Positions 20,656 through 31,106 of a stretch of DNA of 64,000 nucleotides are shown here, in pieces. The notes beneath the pieces were generated by a model. That model did not search any database and was not told the origin of the DNA. It saw nothing but the letters and a program-made list of their open reading frames with translations. Position 1 is the stretch's first letter; each line of letters opens with the position of its first letter. The translations under genes and the position numbers were made by a program. Origin of the DNA: Hyphomicrobium sp. CS1GBMeth3 (GTDB lineage Bacteria > Pseudomonadota > Alphaproteobacteria > Rhizobiales > Hyphomicrobiaceae); the NCBI RefSeq assembly GCF_900117455.1, contig NZ_FPHO01000003.1, positions 248,001-312,000 of the forward strand, read 5' to 3'.

Positions 20656-21969
20656 TCAGCCTTCGTGACCATCACGCGAGTGCGCCAAGCTGGTGTAGGC
20701 CGGACGACGGCGCTTGGGCTCCTGCGATGCCAACCGCTCCTGGCCGGCATGCACATGCCGCGAGAACATCGACATATCGTTGGTGCCGTCCTGCGTAACC
20801 GGCTTGCGGCCCGGCGTCTGTTTGCGGGCCGGCGGCTCGCGTAGCTCCGCCGTCGCGACCGCACGCTTCTGGACGACCGTACGCTCGCGCTTCGCGACGA
20901 CCACCTGGCGCTGCTTGGCAACGACCTGACGCTTCTTCTGCCGCGCGGCGACCCGGTGAGAGCGCGAGTTGCGCTTGGCCGTGCGCTCGGCATGGCTGCG
21001 CTGGCGCACGATGGGAGCCTCAGCAGCGTCGGCCTCGGCAGCCTGTGCCACCACGACCACCGGCTTGGCTTCCTTGACGGCAATTTCTTCGACCTCGGCC
21101 ACGGCGACGAAGCCGGCCACCTTGGCCGTCGGGATGACAGCCTGCGTCGCCGCCAGCTGGATGGCCACGGGCTGGGCGGCCTCAGCCGGCACGGCGGCTG
21201 CGGCTGCGAGTACCGTCGGCGTCTCGAGCGTCGCGCCGCTCTGCGTACCGGCAGAGCCTGCCACCTGCGCGGGATTAACCGCGGCGACGACCGTCGGCGC
21301 GCTTGTCTGCGGGAACGGCGACGGCAGCCCGGCCACCATGTAGGCGGTCGCAGCCCCGGCCTGAGCCTCGTCGAGGCTCGCGAACTCACCGATGTAGCCC
21401 GGAACCGGATCGTACTTGCGGTTACGCTTGTAACGGGCCTCCGCCGCCGTCGGCGCGGAGATCACGCGGACCTGGAGCTTGGCGACGCCGCGCTTGGCAA
21501 AGCCGAGCTTCTCGGCAGCCCGGCGCGAGACGTCGAGCCGACGATTGCCCCAGTAGGGGCCGGCGTTGTTGACGCGCAGCACGATTGAAACCTTGGTGTC
21601 CGGCGACCAGACGAGCAGCGTCGTGCCGTCCGGGTAGATCGGGCTCGCCGCGTTGTCGGCCGCCTCGGAGTTGAACCTTTCGCCTGACGAGGTCAGGCCA
21701 CACGGGTTGTAACGGTCACGCTTACAGGAATCGTAATGGGAGGCCATCAGAACCTCCTCCTTGCCGATCAGCGCCTGCGTCTCGGCGACCGTCTTCACGC
21801 GGTGGCACTTGCCATAAAAGCAGTAGGTCTTACCCGGCGTCTTGGCCTGGGCATCACCCATGCCGGAGGCCAGCAGCAAAGCTCCAACGGCCGGCGCGAG
21901 AGAAGCAAGTCCCACCCGTCCGATCTTATGAACGCCCAAGGCCGCGCGCCTGGTCGAAGGGGTTCTCAT
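20656..21969 (-). CDS. rlpA: RlpA-like septal ring lytic transglycosylase / DPBB-domain protein
   Basis: An exported double-psi beta-barrel protein, 437 residues. A signal sequence (residues about 15-42) precedes the RlpA core: ASHYDSCKRDRYNPCGLTSSGERFN, YPDGTTLLVWSPDTKVSIVLRVNNAGPYWGNRRLDVSRRAAEKLGF. This contains the RVNDxGP-like and LDLSxxAA-like motifs, here N-A-G-P and L-D-V-S. The extra Cys pairs are unusual. A long Ala/Val-rich linker and a Lys/Arg/Gln-rich C-terminal tail follow, with no SPOR domain visible. The ATG at 21969 has GGAGCT upstream. Confidence 0.85.
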   Translation of the reverse strand: MRTPSTRRAALGVHKIGRVGLASLAPAVGALLLASGMGDAQAKTPGKTYCFYGKCHRVKTVAETQALIGKEEVLMASHYDSCKRDRYNPCGLTSSGERFNSEAADNAASPIYPDGTTLLVWSPDTKVSIVLRVNNAGPYWGNRRLDVSRRAAEKLGFAKRGVAKLQVRVISAPTAAEARYKRNRKYDPVPGYIGEFASLDEAQAGAATAYMVAGLPSPFPQTSAPTVVAAVNPAQVAGSAGTQSGATLETPTVLAAAAAVPAEAAQPVAIQLAATQAVIPTAKVAGFVAVAEVEEIAVKEAKPVVVVAQAAEADAAEAPIVRQRSHAERTAKRNSRSHRVAARQKKRQVVAKQRQVVVAKRERTVVQKRAVATAELREPPARKQTPGRKPVTQDGTNDMSMFSRHVHAGQERLASQEPKRRRPAYTSLAHSRDGHEG

Positions 21970-22122
21970 CGATCAGCTCCATCGTTGTTTTCGGGAAAGA
22001 CGGCCGCTTGTGTCCCTCGGCCGCCCGTGTAAGCGGGCGGAAGGAAGCAGCTGCAACGATGGCAAGGGAGCGGCGATGTTGCCGCATGGTTAAAAGTTAA
22101 CGCCGTTCGCCGGCGCCCCGTT

Positions 22123-22860
22123 TCAGAGCAATTCTCGCTCCGCGAGCAGATGCGCGAGGCCTGCACGCGCCTCCTCGAGGCGACCCGGATCGGCGCAGCG
22201 CAAGACCAGCTCGGTCCTATAACGCCCTTCCGCAAAAGAAGGATAGCTGCCCATGGCGACGTCGGGGTAGGCCGCCTGATGCGCCGAGAAAAGATCCGCG
22301 ATCTCACCCTCGGCCTGCGCCACGACGATCGAAACAGCGTTAAGTTTTGGCCCGGTCCTGAGGTGGTTTGTCACAGCAACCAACATAGAACGCATGATGT
22401 CCGGCACGCCGGCCATGACGATGACGTTGCCTTTTTGGAAGCCCGGGGCCGGCGAGATGTCGCTTTCTACGAGTTCGGCGCCGGCCGGAATCCGCGCCAT
22501 GCGCAACCGCGCAGCCGTGAGCTCGATGCCGCGCGCCGCATACGCCGGCGCCATCAGCGCCACCGCCCTCGGATCGATATCGACCGCAACACCGAACGCG
22601 GCACCGATGGCATCGGCGGTGATGTCGTCGTGGGTCGGACCAATGCCGCCCGTTGTGAAGACATAGGTATAGCGGGCGCGTAACGCGTTGACGGCGGAGA
22701 TGATGTCCTCGGCGACATCGCCCACGACGCGGATCTCGCGCAGCGCGATGCCGATGCCGGTCAGGTGCGCGGCGATGGCACTGCTGTTGCAATCCCTGGT
22801 GCGGCCCGAAAGGATCTCGTCGCCGATAATGAGCACCGCGGCGGTGACGGGTTCAGACAC
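22123..22860 (-). CDS. molybdopterin-binding-domain protein (MoaB/Mog/CinA-N type)
   Basis: A 245-residue protein with the competence/damage-inducible CinA-like N-terminal fold: LIIGDEILSGRTRDCNS, VVGD, TTGGIGPTHDDITADAIG and GFQKGNVIVMAGVPDIMRSML. The CinA amidase half is absent, as in the short single-domain relatives annotated 'competence/damage-inducible protein A'. It may bind molybdopterin or act on nucleotides; the substrate is unknown. GTG at 22860 is chosen because GAGGAAA lies 8 bp upstream. It is divergent from sfsA. Confidence 0.85.
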   Translation of the reverse strand: MSEPVTAAVLIIGDEILSGRTRDCNSSAIAAHLTGIGIALREIRVVGDVAEDIISAVNALRARYTYVFTTGGIGPTHDDITADAIGAAFGVAVDIDPRAVALMAPAYAARGIELTAARLRMARIPAGAELVESDISPAPGFQKGNVIVMAGVPDIMRSMLVAVTNHLRTGPKLNAVSIVVAQAEGEIADLFSAHQAAYPDVAMGSYPSFAEGRYRTELVLRCADPGRLEEARAGLAHLLAERELL

Positions 22861-22953
22861 GTGCGTTTCCTCGTTGGTGACCGCATCTATATAGAACGTG
22901 CCATCGCAATTGGCATTGCGGACGCGCGCCGGCGCCACTAATGCTCGCCGGCC

Positions 22954-23667
22954 ATGCAATTCCCTTCCCCCCTCGTCCGCGGTCGCCTCCTCAAGCGCTA
23001 CAAGCGGTTCCTAGCCGACGTGAGCCTCGATACGGGCGAGATCGTCACCGCCACCTGCCCGAACACGGGCTCCATGATGGGCCTCGCCGTGCCGGGCGCC
23101 ATCGTCTGGCTCTCGGTCAGCGCCAGCCCAGCGCGCAAGTATGCGCACACTTGGGAGCTGGTCGAGGCCGACCTGGGCAGCGGCCCGGTGCTGGTCGGCA
23201 TCAACACCAACCACCCCAACCGCCTCGTCACCGAGGCCATAACGGCGGGCCAAATCCCCGAACTTGCGGGCTACGCCACCCTCCGGCGCGAGGTGAAATA
23301 CGGCCTCTCGAGCCGCATCGACATCCTGCTCGAAGACCCCGGCAAGGGCCTAGCCTACGTCGAGATCAAGAACGTGCACTTGTCGCGCAACGATGGCCTC
23401 GCCGAGTTTCCGGATTCGGTGACCGAGCGCGGCGTCAAGCATCTGGTCGAATTGGGAAACATGGTCGCCGCCGGCCACCGCGCCGTCATGCTCTATCTGA
23501 TCCAGCGCGCCGACGCCCAGAGCTTCACGTTCGCAGCCGACATCGACCCGCGCTACGCGGCGGCGTTTCAAGTGGCACGCGAAGCGGGCGTCGAAGCCAT
23601 CGCTTATGCTTGCGAGCTGTCGCCCGCGGAGATCACGGTCGCGCGCCGCGTTCCACTTCGCTTTTAG
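22954..23667 (+). CDS. sfsA: SfsA-family protein (sugar fermentation stimulation / DNA-RNA nuclease)
   Basis: A 237-residue member of the SfsA family, reported as DNA-binding and possibly nuclease-like. It has the expected FPSPLVRGRLLKRYKRFLADV start, TATCPNTGSMMGL, INTNHPNRLV, SRIDILL and YVEIKNVHL (the PD-(D/E)xK-like core), and FPDSVTERGVKHLVEL. The ATG is at 22954, about 93 bp from the divergent gene start. Confidence 0.94.
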   Translation: MQFPSPLVRGRLLKRYKRFLADVSLDTGEIVTATCPNTGSMMGLAVPGAIVWLSVSASPARKYAHTWELVEADLGSGPVLVGINTNHPNRLVTEAITAGQIPELAGYATLRREVKYGLSSRIDILLEDPGKGLAYVEIKNVHLSRNDGLAEFPDSVTERGVKHLVELGNMVAAGHRAVMLYLIQRADAQSFTFAADIDPRYAAAFQVAREAGVEAIAYACELSPAEITVARRVPLRF

Positions 23668-23802
23668 AACCGCAAACCTACGGGCCCTCCGACTGCGCAC
23701 AGAAAATCTTACGGTGATTGTAATAAATCGCCATCTTGAAGGTCATTTTCATGCCCACGTTCGATGACTCCTAGCGGCGCACGCCATGACGAGGGGTCAT
23801 CA

Positions 23803-24351
23803 ATGAGAAAACTTAAACTCATAATTGCCGCGATGGGCATTGTCGTCGGAGCTGGCGCAGCAGCGCACGCAGCCCCCGGTTACTCCACCGCCAACGTCAA
23901 TATGCGAGCTGGCCCGGATATCGACTTCCCGAGAGTCAATCTCATTCCCGAAGGAACGCCGGTTGATATTCGAGGGTGCCTTAGCGACGAATCCTGGTGC
24001 GACGTCGTTTGGGGCGGCAGCCGCGGCTGGGTGGTCAGCGAATATCTCGCCTTCGAGTATCGCGGCCAATATATGCCTCTGCCGGATATCGGCCTGACCG
24101 CCATCCGCATTCCGGCCATCCGTTTCGTCGCCAACGACTATTGGGGTCGCCACTACACAAAGCAGCCTTGGTATGGCGAACGCAACCGCTGGTACGCGTT
24201 CAAGCCTCGTCCTCGACCGGGCTGGCGCGCGCCGCCTCCCGGCCAGCGCAAACCTGGCTGGTGGCGCGCCGATTACAAGCCGTTCGCCGGCATGAAGCCT
24301 CCTCAAGAAACGTGGTCACGCTCAAAGCAGCGTGATGACCGCCGTCGCTAG
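23803..24351 (+). CDS. exported SH3-domain protein
   Basis: A 182-residue secreted protein. The signal peptide (residues 1-27, ending AAHAAPGY) is followed by a bacterial SH3 domain (about 28-80: STANVNMRAGPDIDFPRV, LIPEGTPVDIRGC, WCDVVWGGSRGWVVSEYL). The C-terminal half is rich in Trp, Tyr, Arg and Pro, which is typical of Rhizobiales SH3 proteins that probably touch peptidoglycan. The ATG at 23803 has GAGGGG upstream. Confidence 0.85.
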   Translation: MRKLKLIIAAMGIVVGAGAAAHAAPGYSTANVNMRAGPDIDFPRVNLIPEGTPVDIRGCLSDESWCDVVWGGSRGWVVSEYLAFEYRGQYMPLPDIGLTAIRIPAIRFVANDYWGRHYTKQPWYGERNRWYAFKPRPRPGWRAPPPGQRKPGWWRADYKPFAGMKPPQETWSRSKQRDDRRR

Positions 24352-24360
24352 ACAAAGCGG

Positions 24361-24398
24361 ACCGAATAAAGACGCAAGGGCGTTGGCGCCCTTGCGTC
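24361..24398 (-). terminator. Rho-independent terminator of the EF-G-like gene
   Basis: A perfect 12-bp stem (24371-24382 with 24387-24398) closed by a TTGG loop, followed on the minus strand by TTTATTCGGT. It sits between convergent genes and is oriented for the minus-strand gene. Confidence 0.85.
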
Positions 24399-24407
24399 CT
24401 GACCGCC

Positions 24408-26492
24408 CTACTCCGCCGCCTCGCCGTGGCTGATCAGCACCTGATCGGCAAGCCGTCCTGTCAGCTCGGCGAGGTGATCGAACGCCGCCGTGTAGGTGCC
24501 GACGCCCGCGGTCGCTGAGCGCAGCTCGACGATCAGATCCTCGATCTCGGCCTCCGGAATGTGCGCCGACACGACATCCCACCCCGGCCAGCCGTCCCGG
24601 GCATCGAAGCCAAGGATCTGCCCGCGGCGCTGCGAGATGAGCCCGTTGACGCGCGCCGTCGCCTCCGACGGCACCGAGATCTCGACCGCCATCACCGGCT
24701 CGAGCAGCACCGGCTGACACTTGGGCAGTCCCTCGCTCATGGCGAGGCGCCCCGCCTGCCGGAACGCCATGTCCGAGCTGTCGACGGTATGAAATGAGCC
24801 GTCCGTCAGCGTCACCGCCACGTCGACGACGGGAAAGCCGAGCGGACCGTGCTTCATGTAGTCGGCAACGCCGATCTCGACCGACGGGATGAACTGCTTC
24901 GGCACCACGCCGCCCGTGATCGTGTCGTCGAACGCGAAGCCCGCCCCGCGTGGCTGCGGCCGGATCGTGAGCACGACGTCTCCGAACTGCCCGTGCCCGC
25001 CGGATTGCTTCTTGTGCCGACCGCGGATCTCGATCGGCTTGCGAATGGTCTCCTTGTAAGGGACCTGCCGCTTTTGCCGATCGACAACGACACCGTACTT
25101 GCGCTTCAGCCGCTCGAACGCAACGCGGAGATGCATTTCGCCCTGCCCCTTGAGCAGCACCTGATGCGTGTCCTTGTTGTGCTCGATGACGAGAGACGGA
25201 TCCTCCTCGATCAGCTTGCCGAGCGCCGACGACAGCTTGACCTCGTCCTTGCGGTCCTTGAGCCCGATACCGGATGCCAGCACCGGCTCGGGCGGTCGCG
25301 GCGCCGCGATCTGCACGATGCCGGATTTCTCGGCCGTGATCGTATCGCCGGTCCTGACGCCGTCGAGACGGCCGAGCGCGACCGTATCGCCGGCCTGCGC
25401 CGCGGCACGCTTCTGCGTCTCCTCGCCCTTGAGCGCATGGACGCCGGCCACACGTTCCTCAACCGCCTCTCCGCCACTCACGCTGGCCCCGTCGGGAAGC
25501 TCGCCCGTCAGCACGCGCGCGATCGAGAGCTTGCCGCCGTGCCCCGTGTGCAATGTCTTGAGGACGAAAGCCGCACTCTTGGCATTCTCGACCTTGAGCC
25601 GTCTCGCGGTCGTCTCGACGAACGGCACCTCGTGCCGGATCGCTTTCAGAAGCCGCAGGATACCGCTGCCGTTCTGCGCCGAGCCGATCAGCACCGGGCA
25701 GATCAGCCCATGCTCGAACTCACGCGAGAGATCGGCAAACACCATTCCGTTTTCGGGCGCCGCATCCGACAGAAGGGCTTCCATTAAGTCGTCGTCGTAG
25801 TCGGCGAGCTGCTCGAGCATGTGGAAGCGCGCTTCCTTCTCGCGCTCGATGTCGGCCGCGCGGATCTCGACCATCTCTGATGGCGCGTTCTTGCGGAACA
25901 GGAACGCCCGCTCGAGCGCGAGGTCGATGAAGCCGGTCGCGACGCCGTTCTCCCAGATCGGGATCTGCCGCAGCACGAGCGGCTTGGTGGATGCGGGCTG
26001 CAGCGCCGGGATGATCTCGCGGATCGGCGTCGTGCAGGCATCGATCTTGTTCAGGAACAGAAGGTGGGGGATGCCGCGGTCCTCGAGCTGCTTCAGGATC
26101 ACCTGCAGCGCCGGAACGCGTTTCGGATCAGGTTCAGAGACGACGACCGCCGCGTCGCAAGCCGTCAGCGCCCCGGCGCCTTCGTACTGGAATTCGATCG
26201 ACCCAGGACAATCGACAAATGTGAATGTATCTCCAAGGAAGTTCGCGTCTGCGATGTTGAGCTCGACGCTCATGCTATGGTCCCGCGCCTCGGGCGACGC
26301 GTCACCCACGCTTGTTTTGTCGGCCACCGCGCCCGCGCGCGGGATAGCGCCAGTGCGCGCCAGGATGGCTTCAAGCAGCGTCGTCTTGCCGGAAAGAAAC
26401 GGGCCGATCAGTGCGATGCAGCGGGTGCTGCGGCCCGAAGTATGCCCTGAGCCGGCACCTGTAGTGCCTCTCGGGCCGTCGGATTGCCCCAT
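24408..26492 (-). CDS. elongation factor G-like translational GTPase
   Basis: A 694-residue protein with EF-G domain order: GTPase (P-loop GPFLSGKTTL near residue 30, NKID), domain II (GKLSIARVLTGEL), domain III (GQGEMHLRVAFERLKRKYGV), domain IV (GGHGQFGDVVLTIRP) and domain V (VSAHIPEAEIEDLIVELRSATAG). It differs from canonical EF-G: G3 reads DCPGSIEF, so the catalytic histidine of DTPGH is a serine, and the usual RGITI switch I motif is replaced by HSMSVELN. It is therefore an EF-G-like paralogue, with uncertain GTPase activity and role. Confidence 0.9.
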   Translation of the reverse strand: MGQSDGPRGTTGAGSGHTSGRSTRCIALIGPFLSGKTTLLEAILARTGAIPRAGAVADKTSVGDASPEARDHSMSVELNIADANFLGDTFTFVDCPGSIEFQYEGAGALTACDAAVVVSEPDPKRVPALQVILKQLEDRGIPHLLFLNKIDACTTPIREIIPALQPASTKPLVLRQIPIWENGVATGFIDLALERAFLFRKNAPSEMVEIRAADIEREKEARFHMLEQLADYDDDLMEALLSDAAPENGMVFADLSREFEHGLICPVLIGSAQNGSGILRLLKAIRHEVPFVETTARRLKVENAKSAAFVLKTLHTGHGGKLSIARVLTGELPDGASVSGGEAVEERVAGVHALKGEETQKRAAAQAGDTVALGRLDGVRTGDTITAEKSGIVQIAAPRPPEPVLASGIGLKDRKDEVKLSSALGKLIEEDPSLVIEHNKDTHQVLLKGQGEMHLRVAFERLKRKYGVVVDRQKRQVPYKETIRKPIEIRGRHKKQSGGHGQFGDVVLTIRPQPRGAGFAFDDTITGGVVPKQFIPSVEIGVADYMKHGPLGFPVVDVAVTLTDGSFHTVDSSDMAFRQAGRLAMSEGLPKCQPVLLEPVMAVEISVPSEATARVNGLISQRRGQILGFDARDGWPGWDVVSAHIPEAEIEDLIVELRSATAGVGTYTAAFDHLAELTGRLADQVLISHGEAAE

Positions 26493-26987
26493 GGTGTCCT
26501 CCTTCCCGCTTCCCGGATTGTTTATTCCGGGTGAGCGCTACGAGGCGCGAAGGGATGCGCGTCGCGCACCCCCGCGCCTCCCGAAGGAGCGCAACCTCTT
26601 GATCGTCGCGCCGGGACAGAAAAGACGCAAGAGGCTTCCTACTTAGTCTTGCACTGATCATTGCTGATCAAACTCAAGGCCCCGTGTCTTGAGGGCCCGG
26701 GCCTGACGGCCGATGCAAACTGCTGCAATGCAACAAGTATTCGCACATGCGCAAGCACGGTTCGTGAAGTTTGTTACGAAAAATTACTTGAAGAAAATGC
26801 GCTTCGGCAGCATCATGAACGTGTCATCGCAAGGGCCCAATAAGGCTCTGGAGAACAGACCGAACGGCACTGACACGGCAAAAAGAAACGTCGCCTTGGG
26901 AGAGGCGGAAGCTAGGCGAAAAAGTTGGGCGAGTTGGCGGAACCAAACGGCCCGGTGTAGCGCTTACGCTGAAAAGGACGTGCCCCA
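26493..26987. other. intergenic region without a supported gene
   Basis: 495 bp between the EF-G-like gene start and a small plus-strand gene. It contains AT-richer DNA near 26750-26800 and short overlapping frames on both strands, none with family similarity. It should hold the promoter of the EF-G-like gene. Confidence 0.5.
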
Positions 26988-27248
26988 ATGAGTAAGGAAT
27001 CACTAAACAAATCTCTTCTCCGAGCAGCGGACGCGGCGGGCTATGCCATGGCGTCGCGAGAGGAAGATTTGACGGATTGGACGCTGCTCCAGCCTGAGGT
27101 TGCGCTGCGTAACGGCCATGCCGCCGCAGCGACTGCCGCGCGGCGCATGTCATTGCCGTTCGCGCGGTTCGAGCATTGGATCGCGCACATGCTCTCGCTC
27201 TCGGACATCCGCGTGCATTCCCCCCGTGCACTGCTTCCGAGCCGCTGA
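26988..27248 (+). CDS. small hypothetical protein, 86 residues
   Basis: A small soluble protein (MSKESLNKSLLRAADAAGYAM, then MSLPFARFEHWIAHMLSLSD) with no recognised family, signal or membrane segment. The ATG at 26988 has AAGGA about 9 bp upstream. A strong terminator begins 23 bp after the stop, which supports a real transcription unit. Confidence 0.6.
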   Translation: MSKESLNKSLLRAADAAGYAMASREEDLTDWTLLQPEVALRNGHAAAATAARRMSLPFARFEHWIAHMLSLSDIRVHSPRALLPSR

Positions 27249-27270
27249 GAGCATCCAAGATCCGATGCGG

Positions 27271-27299
27271 CGGGCCGCCAATGCGGCCCGTTTTCTTTT
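27271..27299 (+). terminator. Rho-independent terminator
   Basis: A perfect 8-bp GC stem (27271-27278 with 27283-27290) with a CAAT loop, followed by TTTTCTTTT. It ends the small gene before it. Confidence 0.9.
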
Positions 27300-27329
27300 G
27301 GCTCCACGCATGATGAGCGACCAAGGTCG

Positions 27330-27410
27330 ATGAGCCGCTGCCTTGCCGGAGCAATCGCGATCGTCTTCGGCGGCATCCTGGCTTTGGGCGGCCGCCTCGC
27401 GCTCTACTGA
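27330..27410 (+). CDS. possible 26-residue membrane peptide
   Basis: ATG at 27330 to TGA at 27408-27410 encodes MSRCLAGAIAIVFGGILALG plus six residues, a single hydrophobic helix. AAGG lies 4 bp upstream of the ATG. It lies between a terminator and the 3' end of the aminotransferase gene. Small transmembrane peptides are common, but nothing except the start signal and hydrophobicity supports this one. Confidence 0.3.
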   Translation: MSRCLAGAIAIVFGGILALGGRLALY

Positions 27411-27414
27411 CAGC

Positions 27415-28725
<1,311 letters not shown>

Positions 28726-28902
28726 CTAACAGGCTTTGACAATCCCAACGTGTCGCAATGGGCACAAACACAAGATTAAATTTTCCGTCCCAAGGAATAG
28801 CCTGCAATCGCCACAATCCGGGCTAACCCCCGCCACAGCGCGGCGGTGTCATCGGCTTCGGATCACGTGAGGCTCGAATCTTTGGAAAGGAGGATCCATC
28901 GC

Positions 28903-29205
28903 ATGCCGCGTAAGGACCTATCTCCGCATTTTCGCAAGCACCTGCCTGATCTGCTGGCGGGACTTGCGGTCTTTGCTCTGCTCGCCGGGCTGACGGCCTG
29001 GCACCTGGGTATCGCAGCCAGCTCCGGCACCTCGGCCGGCGCCATGCTCGACAGAAACGCCTCGGCCGTGCTTCTCGCCGGTGCCGTGACGGCCATCGTG
29101 GTCTTCAACGTCGCCTTCGTGGGTCACCTGCGCCGGGCCTATGCCACCACCAGCAAAACCGGCGCTCGGCCCGTTCAGCGCAACGAAAATCTCCCGCGTG
29201 TGTAA
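28903..29205 (+). CDS. small two-TM membrane protein of unknown function
   Basis: A 100-residue protein from the ATG at 28903, preceded by a strong AAGGAGG site. It has a short polar N-terminus (MPRKDLSPHFRKHLPD), two hydrophobic helices (about 17-36 and 52-74) and a basic tail. No family recognised. It lies upstream of another small exported gene on the same strand. Confidence 0.7.
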   Translation: MPRKDLSPHFRKHLPDLLAGLAVFALLAGLTAWHLGIAASSGTSAGAMLDRNASAVLLAGAVTAIVVFNVAFVGHLRRAYATTSKTGARPVQRNENLPRV

Positions 29206-29319
29206 AGCTTTAACTATCTGGAGCCCCGACAATCGGCCACCGGGCTCGCGCGTGAACCACGACCACGCTATAAGCGTTACAGAATATCGTGATCCGGAGT
29301 TTGTCAGAGGGCTGCTTAC

Positions 29320-29814
29320 ATGACGCTTCGCCGCTTCTCGCTCCCCGCAACGCCGACCGCCCGCGCCAGCACGGGCTTGGCCCTGCTCACCCTCATCGGA
29401 GCGGGAATTGCCGCCGCCAATACGGAAGCCCTGGTCGTCGGACGCTTTACGGCGGCCCTTGAGGCACCAGCCCAGCAGGTGGCCATCGAAACCGACCCGA
29501 AGCGGCCGCTGGTCGCCGGCAGCGAAGCCTACTGGCTGACGGAGAAACGTCATCCCAACGCAGCCGGCGCGGCGCTTGAGCCTGCAGCCTGGTCGGTCGC
29601 GCCGTTCGCTGCGGATCTGACCGTGGGAGATCGCATCACCTTTTCGGGGGCCAAGGGTAAGCGTGTCCTCGAGGTGATCTCCGTGACGAACGTCGAGCCT
29701 GCGGAAGGTACCCCGACCAACGGCGCGCGCGATCTCGCCGTGACCTGCCGCGACACTGACGGTCGGTCCTTGACCTTCATCATCCCGGCGGATCCGGCAG
29801 CCCGCACCACCTAG
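29320..29814 (+). CDS. exported hypothetical protein, 164 residues
   Basis: An N-terminal hydrophobic segment (residues about 15-33, GLALLTLIGAGIAAANTEA) looks like a signal peptide or anchor. The rest is a soluble beta-rich region (WSVAPFAADLTVGDRITFSG, KGKRVLEVISVTNV, DLAVTCRDTDG). No family recognised. The ATG is at 29320. 29815-30046 downstream has no other supported gene. Confidence 0.7.
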   Translation: MTLRRFSLPATPTARASTGLALLTLIGAGIAAANTEALVVGRFTAALEAPAQQVAIETDPKRPLVAGSEAYWLTEKRHPNAAGAALEPAAWSVAPFAADLTVGDRITFSGAKGKRVLEVISVTNVEPAEGTPTNGARDLAVTCRDTDGRSLTFIIPADPAARTT

Positions 29815-30046
29815 GTGCCGGCTGTTGCCCGCGCCAAAACGATCGGCCGGCTTCATCCCCGACAATCCCGACCACCGCCGTGATGTGGCCGAGCGACCCC
29901 ATGGCTCCGGCCGAAGTACGTCGCAGACGCGCTCCCCGTTGCACGCCAAGTTTCACTGCCTATGATGCGGCCGCGGGCGCGCTGCGCATCGGGCGTCCGC
30001 GCGACGGTAGGCGTCGGCAATCGAGGCCAGGAACGGAGTTCGCGGC

Positions 30047-30226
30047 ATGAGGCTCAATCCCCCCACGATCCTGATCTTCCTGATCTCGTTCGTTCTCGCG
30101 ACCTTGGCGCTGATCACCAAGCTCGGCTTCGTGCCCGTGCCGCGTTACCTGCCCCACCAGGAGTTCTGGCTGTCGATCACGGCCTATCTGACGCTGATGG
30201 TCGGCAACCTCGTACGCGGCCTCTAG
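30047..30226 (+). CDS. small two-TM membrane protein, 59 residues
   Basis: ATG at 30047 to TAG at 30224-30226. The product begins MRLNPPTILIFLISFVLATL, has a short loop (GFVPVPRYLPHQEFW) and a second hydrophobic helix ending GNLVRGL. The clean two-helix pattern with polar turns looks like a real small inner-membrane protein. It converges with the SDR gene across a 17-bp GC hairpin (30229-30245). Confidence 0.6.
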   Translation: MRLNPPTILIFLISFVLATLALITKLGFVPVPRYLPHQEFWLSITAYLTLMVGNLVRGL

Positions 30227-30244
30227 CCGGCGGCACGGCGCCGC

Positions 30245-30961
30245 CTACCACGCAATCGGCTTGCGATCGCGGAAGAAACCGCCGGTCGGGCCATCATCCG
30301 GCAGCGTGGAGAGCCAGATGGCCGTGTCGGCCCCTTCTTCAGGACTGCGCTGCGCTTCGGGGCCGCCCATCTCGGTCCGCACCCAGCCCGGGCACATGGC
30401 ATTGACCTTGATGTTACCGCCACCGAGCTCGTTGGCGGCAATGCGGGTAAGCGCGTTGAGCGCCGCTTTCGACATCCGGTACGCCGGATAGCCGCTCCCC
30501 ATCTCGGCAAGCTGGCCCGCGCCCGACGACAGGTTGACGATACGACCGTATCCCTGTTCGCGCATCAGCGGCGCCGCGGCCTGGATGAGGCGGATCGGCC
30601 CGAGCAGATTGGTCTCCATCGTGCGCCGCAGCGTCTCCGGCTTGAGGTCGAAGAGGCTGGCTTTGAAGCCGCCCGGCTCGTCGATCAGGATGCCCGCGTT
30701 GTTGACCAGGATGTCGAGGCGTCCATAGATGCGCTTGACCTCGGCCACGGCCTGGAGGGCGCTGTCCTCGTTGTCGACATCGAGCGCCACGACGGGAACA
30801 TCGAGGCCTTCCGACTGCAGCTTCTCGGCCGCGACCATGCCATCCTTTGGATCGCGTGCCCCGATCACGGCCAACACACCGAGCCGTGCCAGCCCCCGCG
30901 CGATTTCGAACCCGATTCCACGGTTTGCGCCTGAGACGAGAGCGGTCCTTGTGACGGCCAT
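30245..30961 (-). CDS. short-chain dehydrogenase/reductase
   Basis: A classical SDR of 238 residues with the cofactor motif SGANRGIG (residues 10-17), LVNNAGIL, the active-site serine in VNLSSGAG and the catalytic YRMSK pair, then CPGWVRTEMGG. Substrate unknown; carbonyl reductase-like relatives are the closest I can recall. The ATG is at 30961. Confidence 0.9.
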   Translation of the reverse strand: MAVTRTALVSGANRGIGFEIARGLARLGVLAVIGARDPKDGMVAAEKLQSEGLDVPVVALDVDNEDSALQAVAEVKRIYGRLDILVNNAGILIDEPGGFKASLFDLKPETLRRTMETNLLGPIRLIQAAAPLMREQGYGRIVNLSSGAGQLAEMGSGYPAYRMSKAALNALTRIAANELGGGNIKVNAMCPGWVRTEMGGPEAQRSPEEGADTAIWLSTLPDDGPTGGFFRDRKPIAW

Positions 30962-31043
30962 GAGGTTCCCTTCTGATCCTGCGCGCTTCGGCGACTCCTT
31001 GCCCCAAGCTTAAAGGAATCAAAAACACCGGGCCAGGAGAGAT

Positions 31044-31078
31044 AAGGCCCGCCGTCCCTCGTTCGGGCGGCGGGCCTT
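31044..31078. terminator. hairpin between the NRPS and SDR genes
   Basis: A perfect 11-bp stem (31044-31054 with 31068-31078) with a 13-nt loop, 29 bp beyond the NRPS stop. No clear U-tract follows on the minus strand, so it may be a weak or Rho-assisted terminator. Confidence 0.55.
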
Positions 31079-31106
31079 GCCTCATGGGAGGAGCAAAAGC
31101 CGAGGC

